NCBI GenBank assembly: GCA_023459355.1
Contig: JAEWUM010000044.1
Coordinates: 1 to 38,477 of the forward strand
Reading direction: 5' to 3'
Source: Bacteroidota bacterium
Lineage (GTDB): Bacteria; Bacteroidota; Bacteroidia; Bacteroidales; Paludibacteraceae
Length of the DNA: 38,477 bases
The position numbers and the translations under genes are program-made. Position 1 is the stretch's first letter, and the number at the start of each line of letters is the position of its first letter. The notes under the pieces were generated by a model. It was not told where the DNA came from. It made no database searches and worked only from the letters and a program-made list of their open reading frames with translations. Below are positions 6,169-12,359 of this stretch, in pieces.

Positions 6169-8103
6169 TTAAGCTAACGCATCGATCATACTCACAATTT
6201 CAGCACTCGAACAGGCAATTAGGTTAACTGCATCGGGTTCACATACAGGAGCACACATGCCGCAACCTTTACAAACTGTATTGTTAATTTCTGCAATTGT
6301 TTTACCGTTTTTTTCTACTTTCAGAATGGCGTCGAACGGACAAGCCTCTTCACAGGCACCACACCAGGAACATGTATCAGGATCAATCGTCGCAACCAGG
6401 GGATCAGTTTCCAGTTCTCCTTTGCTCAAAATGGAAAATGCTTTTGTCGAAGCTGATAGCGCTGAATTCACTGTCTCTGCAATGTTTTTCGGCCCTTGAC
6501 ACGCTCCCGCGATCGTAACACCATCAATTACAGTCTCAACGGGACGTAATTTCATGTGCACTTCATTGTAGAATTTGTCCCGGCCTTTGGGTAATTTGAA
6601 CAAGGAACCAACTGAGTTATTGGCCCGTGGAACCATACCCGTAACCAATACCACCAAATCAGCTTCCACTTCTATTTCTTTTCCGTTGGTCAAAATATCG
6701 TTTATTTTCACGATTGTTTTTTTGCTTTCAGTCGTAACAGTTGGTAGTGCATCTTCATACGATTGCAGATAAATATCCCCTGCACGCAACGATTCAGCAT
6801 ATAACACTTCCTGTTTCCCATAGGTCCGCAACCCCCGATTGAAGTGAAAGTTATTGATGTCCTTAAACTTACTCTTTGCTGTTACAGCAGCGTGAATGGT
6901 TGACGTACAACAGTTCCGGGAACAATAGGTATTTTCGCCATCCGTCTGGCGACTGCCAACACAATAGATATACGCGATGTTTTGGATTTTTTTACCTTTA
7001 TACTCAAGCTCATCAACCTGTGTATCAATCAATCTTTTAAATTGAGGCAAGGTGATTACGCGCTCTGAAGTTGCATAACCGAATTCTCCGTATGCCGGCG
7101 TATAGGAATCAAAACCAGTAGCCATCATGACAGAACCGACTTTCAATTCAATAATATCTTCCTGTTGTGTAAAATCTACGGCAGCACAAACCTTTTCACA
7201 TGCACCGCATTGCGTACAGTTACGTATATCAATAACCGGTAACTGCGGATATTCACTCGGGTAGTTTTTATAAATTGCTTTCCGTCTTGTCAACCTGAAA
7301 TTAAATTCATCAGGAACTTCTACCGGACAAACATCAATTGCCCGTTTCAAGTCTTCCGGATGACAATATCCTTTGACATAACGGGGGATTTGTTTGATTT
7401 TCAGCGTAATATTACCAACGCTGCCTTTATTTTCAATTACTTCACTATTTGTATATAAGGTAATGTTTTCATGTTTGATTACCTCATTGTACAGACGTTT
7501 CACCATTTCTTTTCCGGTTTCCGTGGTCGTCGACAAGGAATCCCATTGCGCTACACGTCCTCCGACAAAAGCTTCCTTTTCTATCAACACCACCTCACAT
7601 GCTTTGTCTGCCAACGAAATGGCAGCTTTCATGCCAGCAACTCCAGCACCAATCACTGCAACAGATTTTACTGCTTTCACCTTGTTGGTCTCCAGAGCAT
7701 CAGCATAACGCGATTTGGCAATGGCTGCTTTAACCAAATGAATGGCCTTTTCAGTTGCGCCCGTTTTATTGTCGGAGTGTGCCCAGGATGCTTGTTCTCG
7801 AATATTGGCATGTACATAGGTATATTTATTCAAATCAGCCCGTTCGGAAACATTCCTGAAAGTGAGCAAATGTAATTTGGGTGAACAGGATGCCACCACT
7901 ACCCCATCCAGGTTATGAGCTTTAATATCGTCCACCATGTCTCTCTGGTTCGAGTCGGAACAAGCAAACATGGTTGTTTTGGCCAGAAATACGATTTCAT
8001 CACCTTCAACCGCCTGACGAACCTTTTCTACATCAACATAATCGGATATATTACCTCCACAATGGCAAATATAGACTCCTATTTTTTTCTTATTCATGTT
8101 CAT
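6169..8103 (-). CDS. HdrA/QmoB-like FAD and iron-sulfur subunit
   Basis: This 644-residue HdrA-family protein begins with the HdrA N-terminal domain (IGVYICHCGGNISDYVDV, residues 8-25; ASCSPKLHLLTFRN, residues 71-84). The FAD-binding Rossmann motif GAGVAG is at about 152-157. A ferredoxin site C296, C299, C302, C306 is inserted in the flavin domain, followed by CVGSR (381-385) and YCSRNCC (393-399). The C-terminal end has two 4Fe-4S motifs: C578, C581, C584, C588 and C611, C614, C617, C621. The insert normally has two clusters, but here the first is reduced to C247 and C259. QmoB of sulfate reducers is larger because an MvhD domain is fused at its C-terminus; here that domain is the separate gene at 9394. 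It overlaps the upstream flavoprotein gene by four bases. An ATG two codons downstream is also possible. Confidence 0.88.
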   Translation of the reverse strand: MNMNKKKIGVYICHCGGNISDYVDVEKVRQAVEGDEIVFLAKTTMFACSDSNQRDMVDDIKAHNLDGVVVASCSPKLHLLTFRNVSERADLNKYTYVHANIREQASWAHSDNKTGATEKAIHLVKAAIAKSRYADALETNKVKAVKSVAVIGAGVAGMKAAISLADKACEVVLIEKEAFVGGRVAQWDSLSTTTETGKEMVKRLYNEVIKHENITLYTNSEVIENKGSVGNITLKIKQIPRYVKGYCHPEDLKRAIDVCPVEVPDEFNFRLTRRKAIYKNYPSEYPQLPVIDIRNCTQCGACEKVCAAVDFTQQEDIIELKVGSVMMATGFDSYTPAYGEFGYATSERVITLPQFKRLIDTQVDELEYKGKKIQNIAYIYCVGSRQTDGENTYCSRNCCTSTIHAAVTAKSKFKDINNFHFNRGLRTYGKQEVLYAESLRAGDIYLQSYEDALPTVTTESKKTIVKINDILTNGKEIEVEADLVVLVTGMVPRANNSVGSLFKLPKGRDKFYNEVHMKLRPVETVIDGVTIAGACQGPKNIAETVNSALSASTKAFSILSKGELETDPLVATIDPDTCSWCGACEEACPFDAILKVEKNGKTIAEINNTVCKGCGMCAPVCEPDAVNLIACSSAEIVSMIDALA

Positions 8104-9401
8104 GCGTGTTGAATTAAGTAACTGATTGCTTCTGAAGAGGCTGAACCTGCTGATAATATGGCATCAGGAATATCCATGGGCCCGGTTGCAGTTCCAGCTA
8201 CAAAAACTCCTTCGATGCTGGTTTTGGAGGGGCTGGCAAGCATATCGGTCTGTTCGACATAGTTAAACTGATCCAATTCAAGTTTTTCTTGCTCAAAAAA
8301 CTTGTCAACACCTGTATTGGGAAGCACTCCTGTCGATAATACTACCATATCATGTTCTGCTTCTTGTACTTTCCCCAGGTTGATGTCTTCGTAACGGAGC
8401 ACCAGATTCCCATTTTCTTTTTCAGAGATTTTCCCGATTTTCCCTTTTATAAAGTTTACCCCCATGCCTTTGGCCTGTTGATAAAACTCTTCGAAACCTT
8501 TTCCAAATGAACGGATGTTAATGTAATAAATGGTCACATCAGCCATCGGAAGCGCTCCCATCAGTAATTGCGCCTGTTTGATAGAATACATGCAGCATAT
8601 TTGGGAACATATCGGATTACCTACTGTGGCATCGCGCGAACCTACACACAACACATAGGCAATTTTATCAGGCACCTTACCATCTCCCGGACGAAGGATG
8701 GTATTAAACGGACGAGTCGGGGCAAGCTGACGCTCCATTTGCAAAGCTGTAATCACATTTTTATATTGACCATATCCGTAACGGGGCATTTTCTTCGGGT
8801 CGAACATGTCAAAACCGGTAGCGATAACAACTGTTTTTACATGTAGTTCCATGACTTCCGGCTCCATGGTAAAGTCGATGCAGTTAGTCGGACAGACCCG
8901 TTCGCAGGCACCGCAAAGCGTACAGTTATCGATATCAATGGCAGCAGCTTTGGGACTGGCAATACTAAATGGAATAAAAGCAGCTTTTCTTCCCACCAGT
9001 CCGAATTGGTACTGATCACGCACACTCACCGGACAGGCTTGTTCGCATAACTGGCAAGCTGTACAATCTTCAATGTGAACATAACGCGGTTTTTTAGTGA
9101 CATTGGCTACAAATTCCTGATCACTAATCTTGCGGATATGACTAACCTCACTTCCAGTGAAAATAGTAATATTCGGATGACGCGATATCTCAGAGATCTT
9201 GGGCGTGGTAATACAGGCAGCGCAATCGAGTGTCGGGAAAACCTTACTCAACATGATCATTTTTCCACCAACCGATAATTCTTTATCTACCAATAACACC
9301 TTATAACCAGTGCTTGCCAGATTCATGGCTGTTTCGCCACCAGCAATGCCGGCACCTATTACCAGTGCATCGTAACTTATGTTTTTTATCGGATTATCCA
9401 T
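8100..9401 (-). CDS. HdrA/QmoA-like FAD and iron-sulfur subunit
   Basis: This 433-residue short HdrA protein lacks the N-terminal HdrA domain and the C-terminal ferredoxin pair, as QmoA does. The dinucleotide motif GAGIAG lies at residues 16-21. The HdrA cysteine motif FPTLDCAACITTPK follows at about 55-68. Two complete 4Fe-4S motifs lie in the insert: C113, C116, C119, C123 (CTACQLCEQACP) and C160, C163, C166, C170 (CTLCGACERVCP). CVGSR is at 252-256 and ICSQICC at 264-270. The end, GVFVAGTATGPMDIPDAILSAG in part, is the flavin-binding closing segment. It overlaps the MvhD-like gene by eight bases and the next HdrA-like gene by four, so the subunits are translationally coupled. It probably forms a heteromer with the larger HdrA-like protein, in which flavin could split or merge electrons; bifurcation is not proven. 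Confidence 0.88.
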   Translation of the reverse strand: MDNPIKNISYDALVIGAGIAGGETAMNLASTGYKVLLVDKELSVGGKMIMLSKVFPTLDCAACITTPKISEISRHPNITIFTGSEVSHIRKISDQEFVANVTKKPRYVHIEDCTACQLCEQACPVSVRDQYQFGLVGRKAAFIPFSIASPKAAAIDIDNCTLCGACERVCPTNCIDFTMEPEVMELHVKTVVIATGFDMFDPKKMPRYGYGQYKNVITALQMERQLAPTRPFNTILRPGDGKVPDKIAYVLCVGSRDATVGNPICSQICCMYSIKQAQLLMGALPMADVTIYYINIRSFGKGFEEFYQQAKGMGVNFIKGKIGKISEKENGNLVLRYEDINLGKVQEAEHDMVVLSTGVLPNTGVDKFFEQEKLELDQFNYVEQTDMLASPSKTSIEGVFVAGTATGPMDIPDAILSAGSASSEAISYLIQHA

Positions 9402-9807
9402 CAGGATGTAATGATTTTAGTAAATACTCATTGAAACTGCGCATCTGTTTCACAAAGGATTCGCTGCATACAGAACATATAGCAGCCATACGTAAACGGG
9501 CAGGCTCAATATTTTTCTCTTTCATCAGGTTGTGCGTTTTCGCTACCAAATTCCCTGTCTTTTCGGTGCATGATTCTCCATATACGCAATCACTTCCATC
9601 GGCAGCAATGAAAACACCATCAAAGCCTTTTTCGTAAGCATATAAAATCCAGGAAGGTTTGATGCCACTCGAACATGGAACCGCGATGGTGTAAACTGTT
9701 GGAGGATAGTGCAATTTTAGCAATCCTGCCATATCAATGGCAGGATCGGAAATCTTCTCTGTTGAAAAGACCAGAATTTTGGCACTCTTTTTATTGAGTT
9801 CTCCCAT
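9394..9807 (-). CDS. MvhD-like hydrogenase iron-sulfur subunit (delta)
   Basis: This 137-residue protein belongs to the MvhD/FrhD iron-sulfur family that binds a 2Fe-2S cluster and passes electrons to HdrA. Visible cysteines are C45 in VPCSSGIKPSWILYAYEKG, C74 and C80 in DGSDCVYGESC, and C111 and C114 in AAICSVC. The spacing fits the family, although the usual GCHxGDCHY is replaced by DGSDCVYGESC. In methanogens MvhD connects HdrA to a hydrogenase or formate dehydrogenase, and in QmoB it is the fused C-terminal domain. No hydrogenase gene is in the window. Its place directly before the HdrA-like genes (8-base overlap) indicates it is the electron-transfer piece of this complex. Confidence 0.83.
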   Translation of the reverse strand: MGELNKKSAKILVFSTEKISDPAIDMAGLLKLHYPPTVYTIAVPCSSGIKPSWILYAYEKGFDGVFIAADGSDCVYGESCTEKTGNLVAKTHNLMKEKNIEPARLRMAAICSVCSESFVKQMRSFNEYLLKSLHPDG

Positions 9808-9816
9808 AACAGTTGC

Positions 9817-10068
9817 TTATTTTTTCTTCATGTAAACTTTGAAGTATCCATTTTCTTCTACTGCACCCAGGTATTCATGGCCTTGTTTTCCACACCATTT
9901 CGGGATGTCAACTTTAGTTCCTTCATCGGCTGAAAGAATTTCCATAACATCTCCTGCACCAATACTGCCAATATGTTTTTTTGCTTCCAAAAGTGGTCCC
10001 GGACAAGCTGTTCCTCTGGCGTCAATGCTTCTCGCTACTACTACTGATTTTAATTCTTCTGCTGTCAT
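9817..10068 (-). CDS. TusA-family sulfur carrier protein
   Basis: This 83-residue protein has the TusA core, with ARGTACPGPLLEAKKHI at residues 17-33. C22, in the CPxP motif, is the residue that carries persulfide sulfur in characterised TusA proteins. A second cysteine, C59 (PKWCGKQGHE), matches the second half of the family. In sulfur oxidisers TusA receives sulfane sulfur from rhodanese or DsrE-type proteins and delivers it to DsrEFH or Hdr-like complexes. Here it lies between DsrE2 (23-base gap) and the MvhD-like gene (9-base gap), which suggests a sulfur-donor role to the Hdr-like complex rather than tRNA thiolation. The direction of sulfur flow cannot be read from sequence. Confidence 0.9.
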   Translation of the reverse strand: MTAEELKSVVVARSIDARGTACPGPLLEAKKHIGSIGAGDVMEILSADEGTKVDIPKWCGKQGHEYLGAVEENGYFKVYMKKK

Positions 10069-10091
10069 AATGATAATTTTATATGATTTAC

Positions 10092-10658
10092 TTAAATAAA
10101 AAGCTGTATCGAACTTTCGCCTGCATCCGCTACAAATGTAGCGGCACCTGCATAACTCAGGTTTGGATAATCAATCATTTCTTCTTTTTTGAAGCCCATG
10201 AGTCCCATCGACATTTCACAGATGATGATTTCAATGCCCAATTCACCTGCTTCTGTGAACATCTGCTCCAGCGACATTACGTTTTGTTTTTCCATCAACA
10301 TCTTGATCATTTTCGGACCCATGCCTCCCATATTCATTTTTGAAAGAGCAAGCTTGTTCTTTCCTTTTGGAAGCATCAAACCAAACATCTTGGAAATAAA
10401 ATCTTTTCCTTTCGGACTTTTCTTTGGATCACGCAACGCAGCTAACGACCAGAAAGAAAAGAATAGTTTCACCTGCGTATCCATGGCTGCTGCTGCAATA
10501 GAGATAACCATCGCTGCCAACACCTTATCCAGGTCACCGGAGACTATGGCAATGGACAACTGATCTTTCCTGCCATTTTCAAGTTTTTCAATTTTTTGTT
10601 TCAGCTCCTCAACTTGTAATTGTAAGTGCTGAACATCCGGTTTCTGATTGTTTTCCAT
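10092..10658 (-). CDS. DsrE2-type (DsrE/F/H-like) protein
   Basis: This 188-residue protein has an N-terminal coiled coil (about 8-30, LQLQVEELKQKIEKLENG) and then a DsrE-like domain: LSIAIVSGDLDKVLAAMVISIAAAA, LFFSFWSLAALRD, and the signature IIICEMSMGLMGFKKEEMID. C147 there aligns with the active cysteine of DsrE2A proteins that accept persulfide sulfur and pass it to TusA. The stretch AAMVISIAAAAMD is hydrophobic and in homologues is predicted as a membrane or buried helix. It is the first gene of the seven-gene operon. The ATG lies about 45 bases downstream of a TACATTTG promoter element on the minus strand. Confidence 0.88.
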   Translation of the reverse strand: MENNQKPDVQHLQLQVEELKQKIEKLENGRKDQLSIAIVSGDLDKVLAAMVISIAAAAMDTQVKLFFSFWSLAALRDPKKSPKGKDFISKMFGLMLPKGKNKLALSKMNMGGMGPKMIKMLMEKQNVMSLEQMFTEAGELGIEIIICEMSMGLMGFKKEEMIDYPNLSYAGAATFVADAGESSIQLFI

Positions 10659-10701
10659 GCTTATTGAAGTTTAAATAAATTGAATTAATGAATTATTTCT
10701 G

Positions 10702-10709
10702 CAAATGTA
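10702..10709 (-). promoter_or_regulatory. Promoter -7 element for the sulfur/Hdr operon
   Basis: On the minus strand the sequence is TACATTTG, an exact TAnnTTTG match. The predicted transcript start is near 10697, about 40 bases before the DsrE2 start codon. The palindrome at 10765-10780 is centred about 75 bases upstream of that start, a position compatible with activation by a Crp/Fnr protein. Confidence 0.55.
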
Positions 10710-10764
10710 TGCAACATGATTGATTGCCTCTCTAATATTGTATGTGAATGAATACATATAATTT

Positions 10765-10780
10765 TGTGATGTTAATCACA
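10765..10780. promoter_or_regulatory. Crp/Fnr-type operator, TGTGAT-N4-ATCACA
   Basis: The sequence TGTGATGTTAATCACA is a perfect palindrome with six-base arms. With the flanking T it reads TTGTGA-N6-TCACAT, close to the TTGTGA-N6-TCACAA consensus reported for HcpR and similar to E. coli CRP sites. It lies between the divergent DsrE2 operon and a Crp/Fnr gene. For the regulator gene its centre is about 26 bases before the predicted transcript start, a repressing position; for the operon it is further upstream. Confidence 0.75.
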
Positions 10781-10785
10781 TTTCA

Positions 10786-10793
10786 TATATTTG
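10786..10793 (+). promoter_or_regulatory. Promoter -7 element for the Crp/Fnr gene
   Basis: TATATTTG matches TAnnTTTG exactly and lies 16 bases before the ATG at 10810. The operator palindrome sits immediately upstream, between the -33 and -7 positions, so a bound regulator would block this promoter. That suggests negative autoregulation. Confidence 0.55.
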
Positions 10794-10809
10794 ACAAAAT
10801 TTTGGATGT

Positions 10810-11487
10810 ATGGAAAAAGATTGCAAGCTATGTCCTTTTGTTTCTCCGGCGATAGAAAGACTGAACGACTGTCAGATGCAGCAACTGACAGAAAATCATA
10901 TCGTGGTGAGTTTTAAAAAAGGGGACCCAATTATCAAGCAGGGAACCTATTCAACCAATGTTATTTTTCTTCGGAAAGGATTGGTTAAGGTTCACATTAC
11001 CGGTCCATACAGTGAGCAAATCGTTAAAATATCCAAGGCTCCGCAATACCTCGGACTACCTACCACTTTTGGGGATGCAGTCAACCAGTATTCAATAACA
11101 GCGTTAGAAAATTGCGAATTATGTTTTATCGACATGACTACGTTCAGAAACCTACTGAAGGAGAGTGAGCATTTCTCCTATGAAATTATCCAATCCTTGT
11201 GTCGCTACGAAATTGAATCATTCAGGAGGTGTGCAAATCGCACACAGAAACTAACACGCGGAAATCTGGCAGATGTCTTACTTGACTTCGCCAATAATTT
11301 TTATCAATCTGATAGTTTCACCTTACCCATTTCCCAAACTGAAATTGGAAATCTCATTGACACAGGCAGGGAAAGCGTGAGCAGAATTTTGTCCGAATTT
11401 GAGAAAGATGGCATCATCAAAACAAATGGCAAACAGTTAGACATCATCAACAAAAAATCACTTGAACTCATCAGTTTGAATGGTTGA
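10810..11487 (+). CDS. Crp/Fnr-family transcription regulator
   Basis: This 225-residue protein has an N-terminal cyclic-nucleotide-binding-like domain (about 20-140, with GDPIIKQGTYSTNVIFLRKG and EQIVKISKAPQYLGLPTTFG) and a C-terminal Crp-type helix-turn-helix (about 150-210). The recognition helix contains TGRESVSRILSEFEKDG with R187, E188, S191 and R192, the residue pattern that reads TGTGA half-sites. Cysteines near the N-terminus (C5, C8, C21) could hold an iron-sulfur cluster as in FNR, but a fourth ligand is not certain. The residues that bind cAMP in CRP are not evident, so the signal is probably not cAMP. It is divergent from the sulfur/Hdr operon with a matching palindrome between them, so it is the likely controller. 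An HcpR-like nitrosative or redox role is an inference. Confidence 0.88.
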   Translation: MEKDCKLCPFVSPAIERLNDCQMQQLTENHIVVSFKKGDPIIKQGTYSTNVIFLRKGLVKVHITGPYSEQIVKISKAPQYLGLPTTFGDAVNQYSITALENCELCFIDMTTFRNLLKESEHFSYEIIQSLCRYEIESFRRCANRTQKLTRGNLADVLLDFANNFYQSDSFTLPISQTEIGNLIDTGRESVSRILSEFEKDGIIKTNGKQLDIINKKSLELISLNG

Positions 11488-11509
11488 TTGGAATTGCAAC
11501 AATTTTCAA

Positions 11510-12310
11510 ATGAATATTTTCCAGCGAACAGAATTATTACTCGGTAAAAATCATATCGAGAAGGCATCACAAACAAAAATCATCCTTTTTGGCATCGGCG
11601 GTGTAGGCAGCTGGTGTGCAGAAGCATTGATTCGTTCGGGCATCGGGCATCTGACGATGGTCGATTCGGATGTAGTGAGTATTACCAACATCAACCGGCA
11701 ATTGCCTGCCACAACAAAAACGGTTGGAAAACCCAAAATTGAGGTATTAAAAGAAAGATTATCAGAAATCAATTCTGATGCCAACATTATCGGATTGCAG
11801 GAAATTTACAGTCCGGAAACCTGCGAATCATTTGCACTTAACACCTACGATTTCATCATCGATGCCATCGACAGTCTATCGAATAAAGTCCACCTGATAC
11901 AACAAGCAACCAGAACAAATGCGGTTTTCTTTTCTTCCATGGGCGCAGCCCTCAAAACAGACCCAACCCGAATCAAAGTGACTGAATTCTGGAAAGTAAA
12001 TGGTTGTCCGCTTGCTGCTGCCCTGCGCAGTCGCATCCGCAAGCTGGGCGGCACCGGCAAAAAATTTCTTTGTGTGTACAGCGATGAAATCTTCCCAAAC
12101 CAAGGTGAAGATCCTGATAGTAAAGGCAAAATGGATTCAATAATGGGAGAAGATGCCAGTTCAGCATCAAACAACAAATCGCAAAAACCTATTATGACCG
12201 GTCAAAACTGGGACAGCAAAAAAGCCAGCATTAATGGAACAGTGAGCTACATGCCGGCGATGTTTGGGATGACCATCGCGGGGTTGGTGACGCGGGAATT
12301 AATGAAATAG
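11510..12310 (+). CDS. tcdA: tRNA threonylcarbamoyladenosine dehydratase
   Basis: This E1-like ThiF-family enzyme cyclises t6A37 in tRNA to ct6A using ATP. The nucleotide motif LFGIGGVGSWCAEALIRSG is near residues 26-44 of a 266-residue protein, followed by DSDVVSITNINRQLPA, with the conserved Arg of the adenylation site, and DFIIDAIDSLSNKVHLI. The later segment SSMGAALKTDPTRIKV and the end SYMPAMFGMTIAGLVTRELM are typical of TcdA/YgdL. I chose the ATG at 11510 because family members begin MNIFxRTELLLG; the in-frame ATG at 11480 overlaps the upstream regulator gene and adds ten atypical residues. It may be co-transcribed with the regulator, though the functions look unrelated. Confidence 0.9.
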   Translation: MNIFQRTELLLGKNHIEKASQTKIILFGIGGVGSWCAEALIRSGIGHLTMVDSDVVSITNINRQLPATTKTVGKPKIEVLKERLSEINSDANIIGLQEIYSPETCESFALNTYDFIIDAIDSLSNKVHLIQQATRTNAVFFSSMGAALKTDPTRIKVTEFWKVNGCPLAAALRSRIRKLGGTGKKFLCVYSDEIFPNQGEDPDSKGKMDSIMGEDASSASNNKSQKPIMTGQNWDSKKASINGTVSYMPAMFGMTIAGLVTRELMK

Positions 12311-12322
12311 CCTGATTTTAGT

Positions 12323-12358
12323 GGAGATTGCCACGTCGCTTTGCTCCTCGCAATGACG
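12323..12358. repeat. Dispersed repeat of the ATTGCGAGGAGC type
   Basis: The stretch reads GGAGATTGCCACGTCGCTTT followed by GCTCCTCGCAATGACG. It is the reverse form of a very widespread short repeat (core CATTGCGAGGAGCGAAGCGAC) that I recall from many bacterial phyla, including Bacteroidota. Outer bases ATTGC and GCAAT can pair. It fills the 49-base gap between the convergent tcdA and helicase genes and may serve as a shared terminator. Confidence 0.7.
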
Positions 12359-12359
12359 A

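Noticed and set aside
4844..10658. Complete sulfate-reduction (Qmo-Apr-Sat) locus
   Set aside because: No sat, aprAB or dsrAB gene is adjacent on either side. The neighbours are a Crp/Fnr gene and a decayed acetyltransferase.
10810..11487. Firm assignment of the Crp/Fnr protein as HcpR or FNR
   Set aside because: The operator resembles the HcpR consensus, but no hcp gene is in the window and the N-terminal cysteines do not form a certain FNR-type cluster, so only the family is called.
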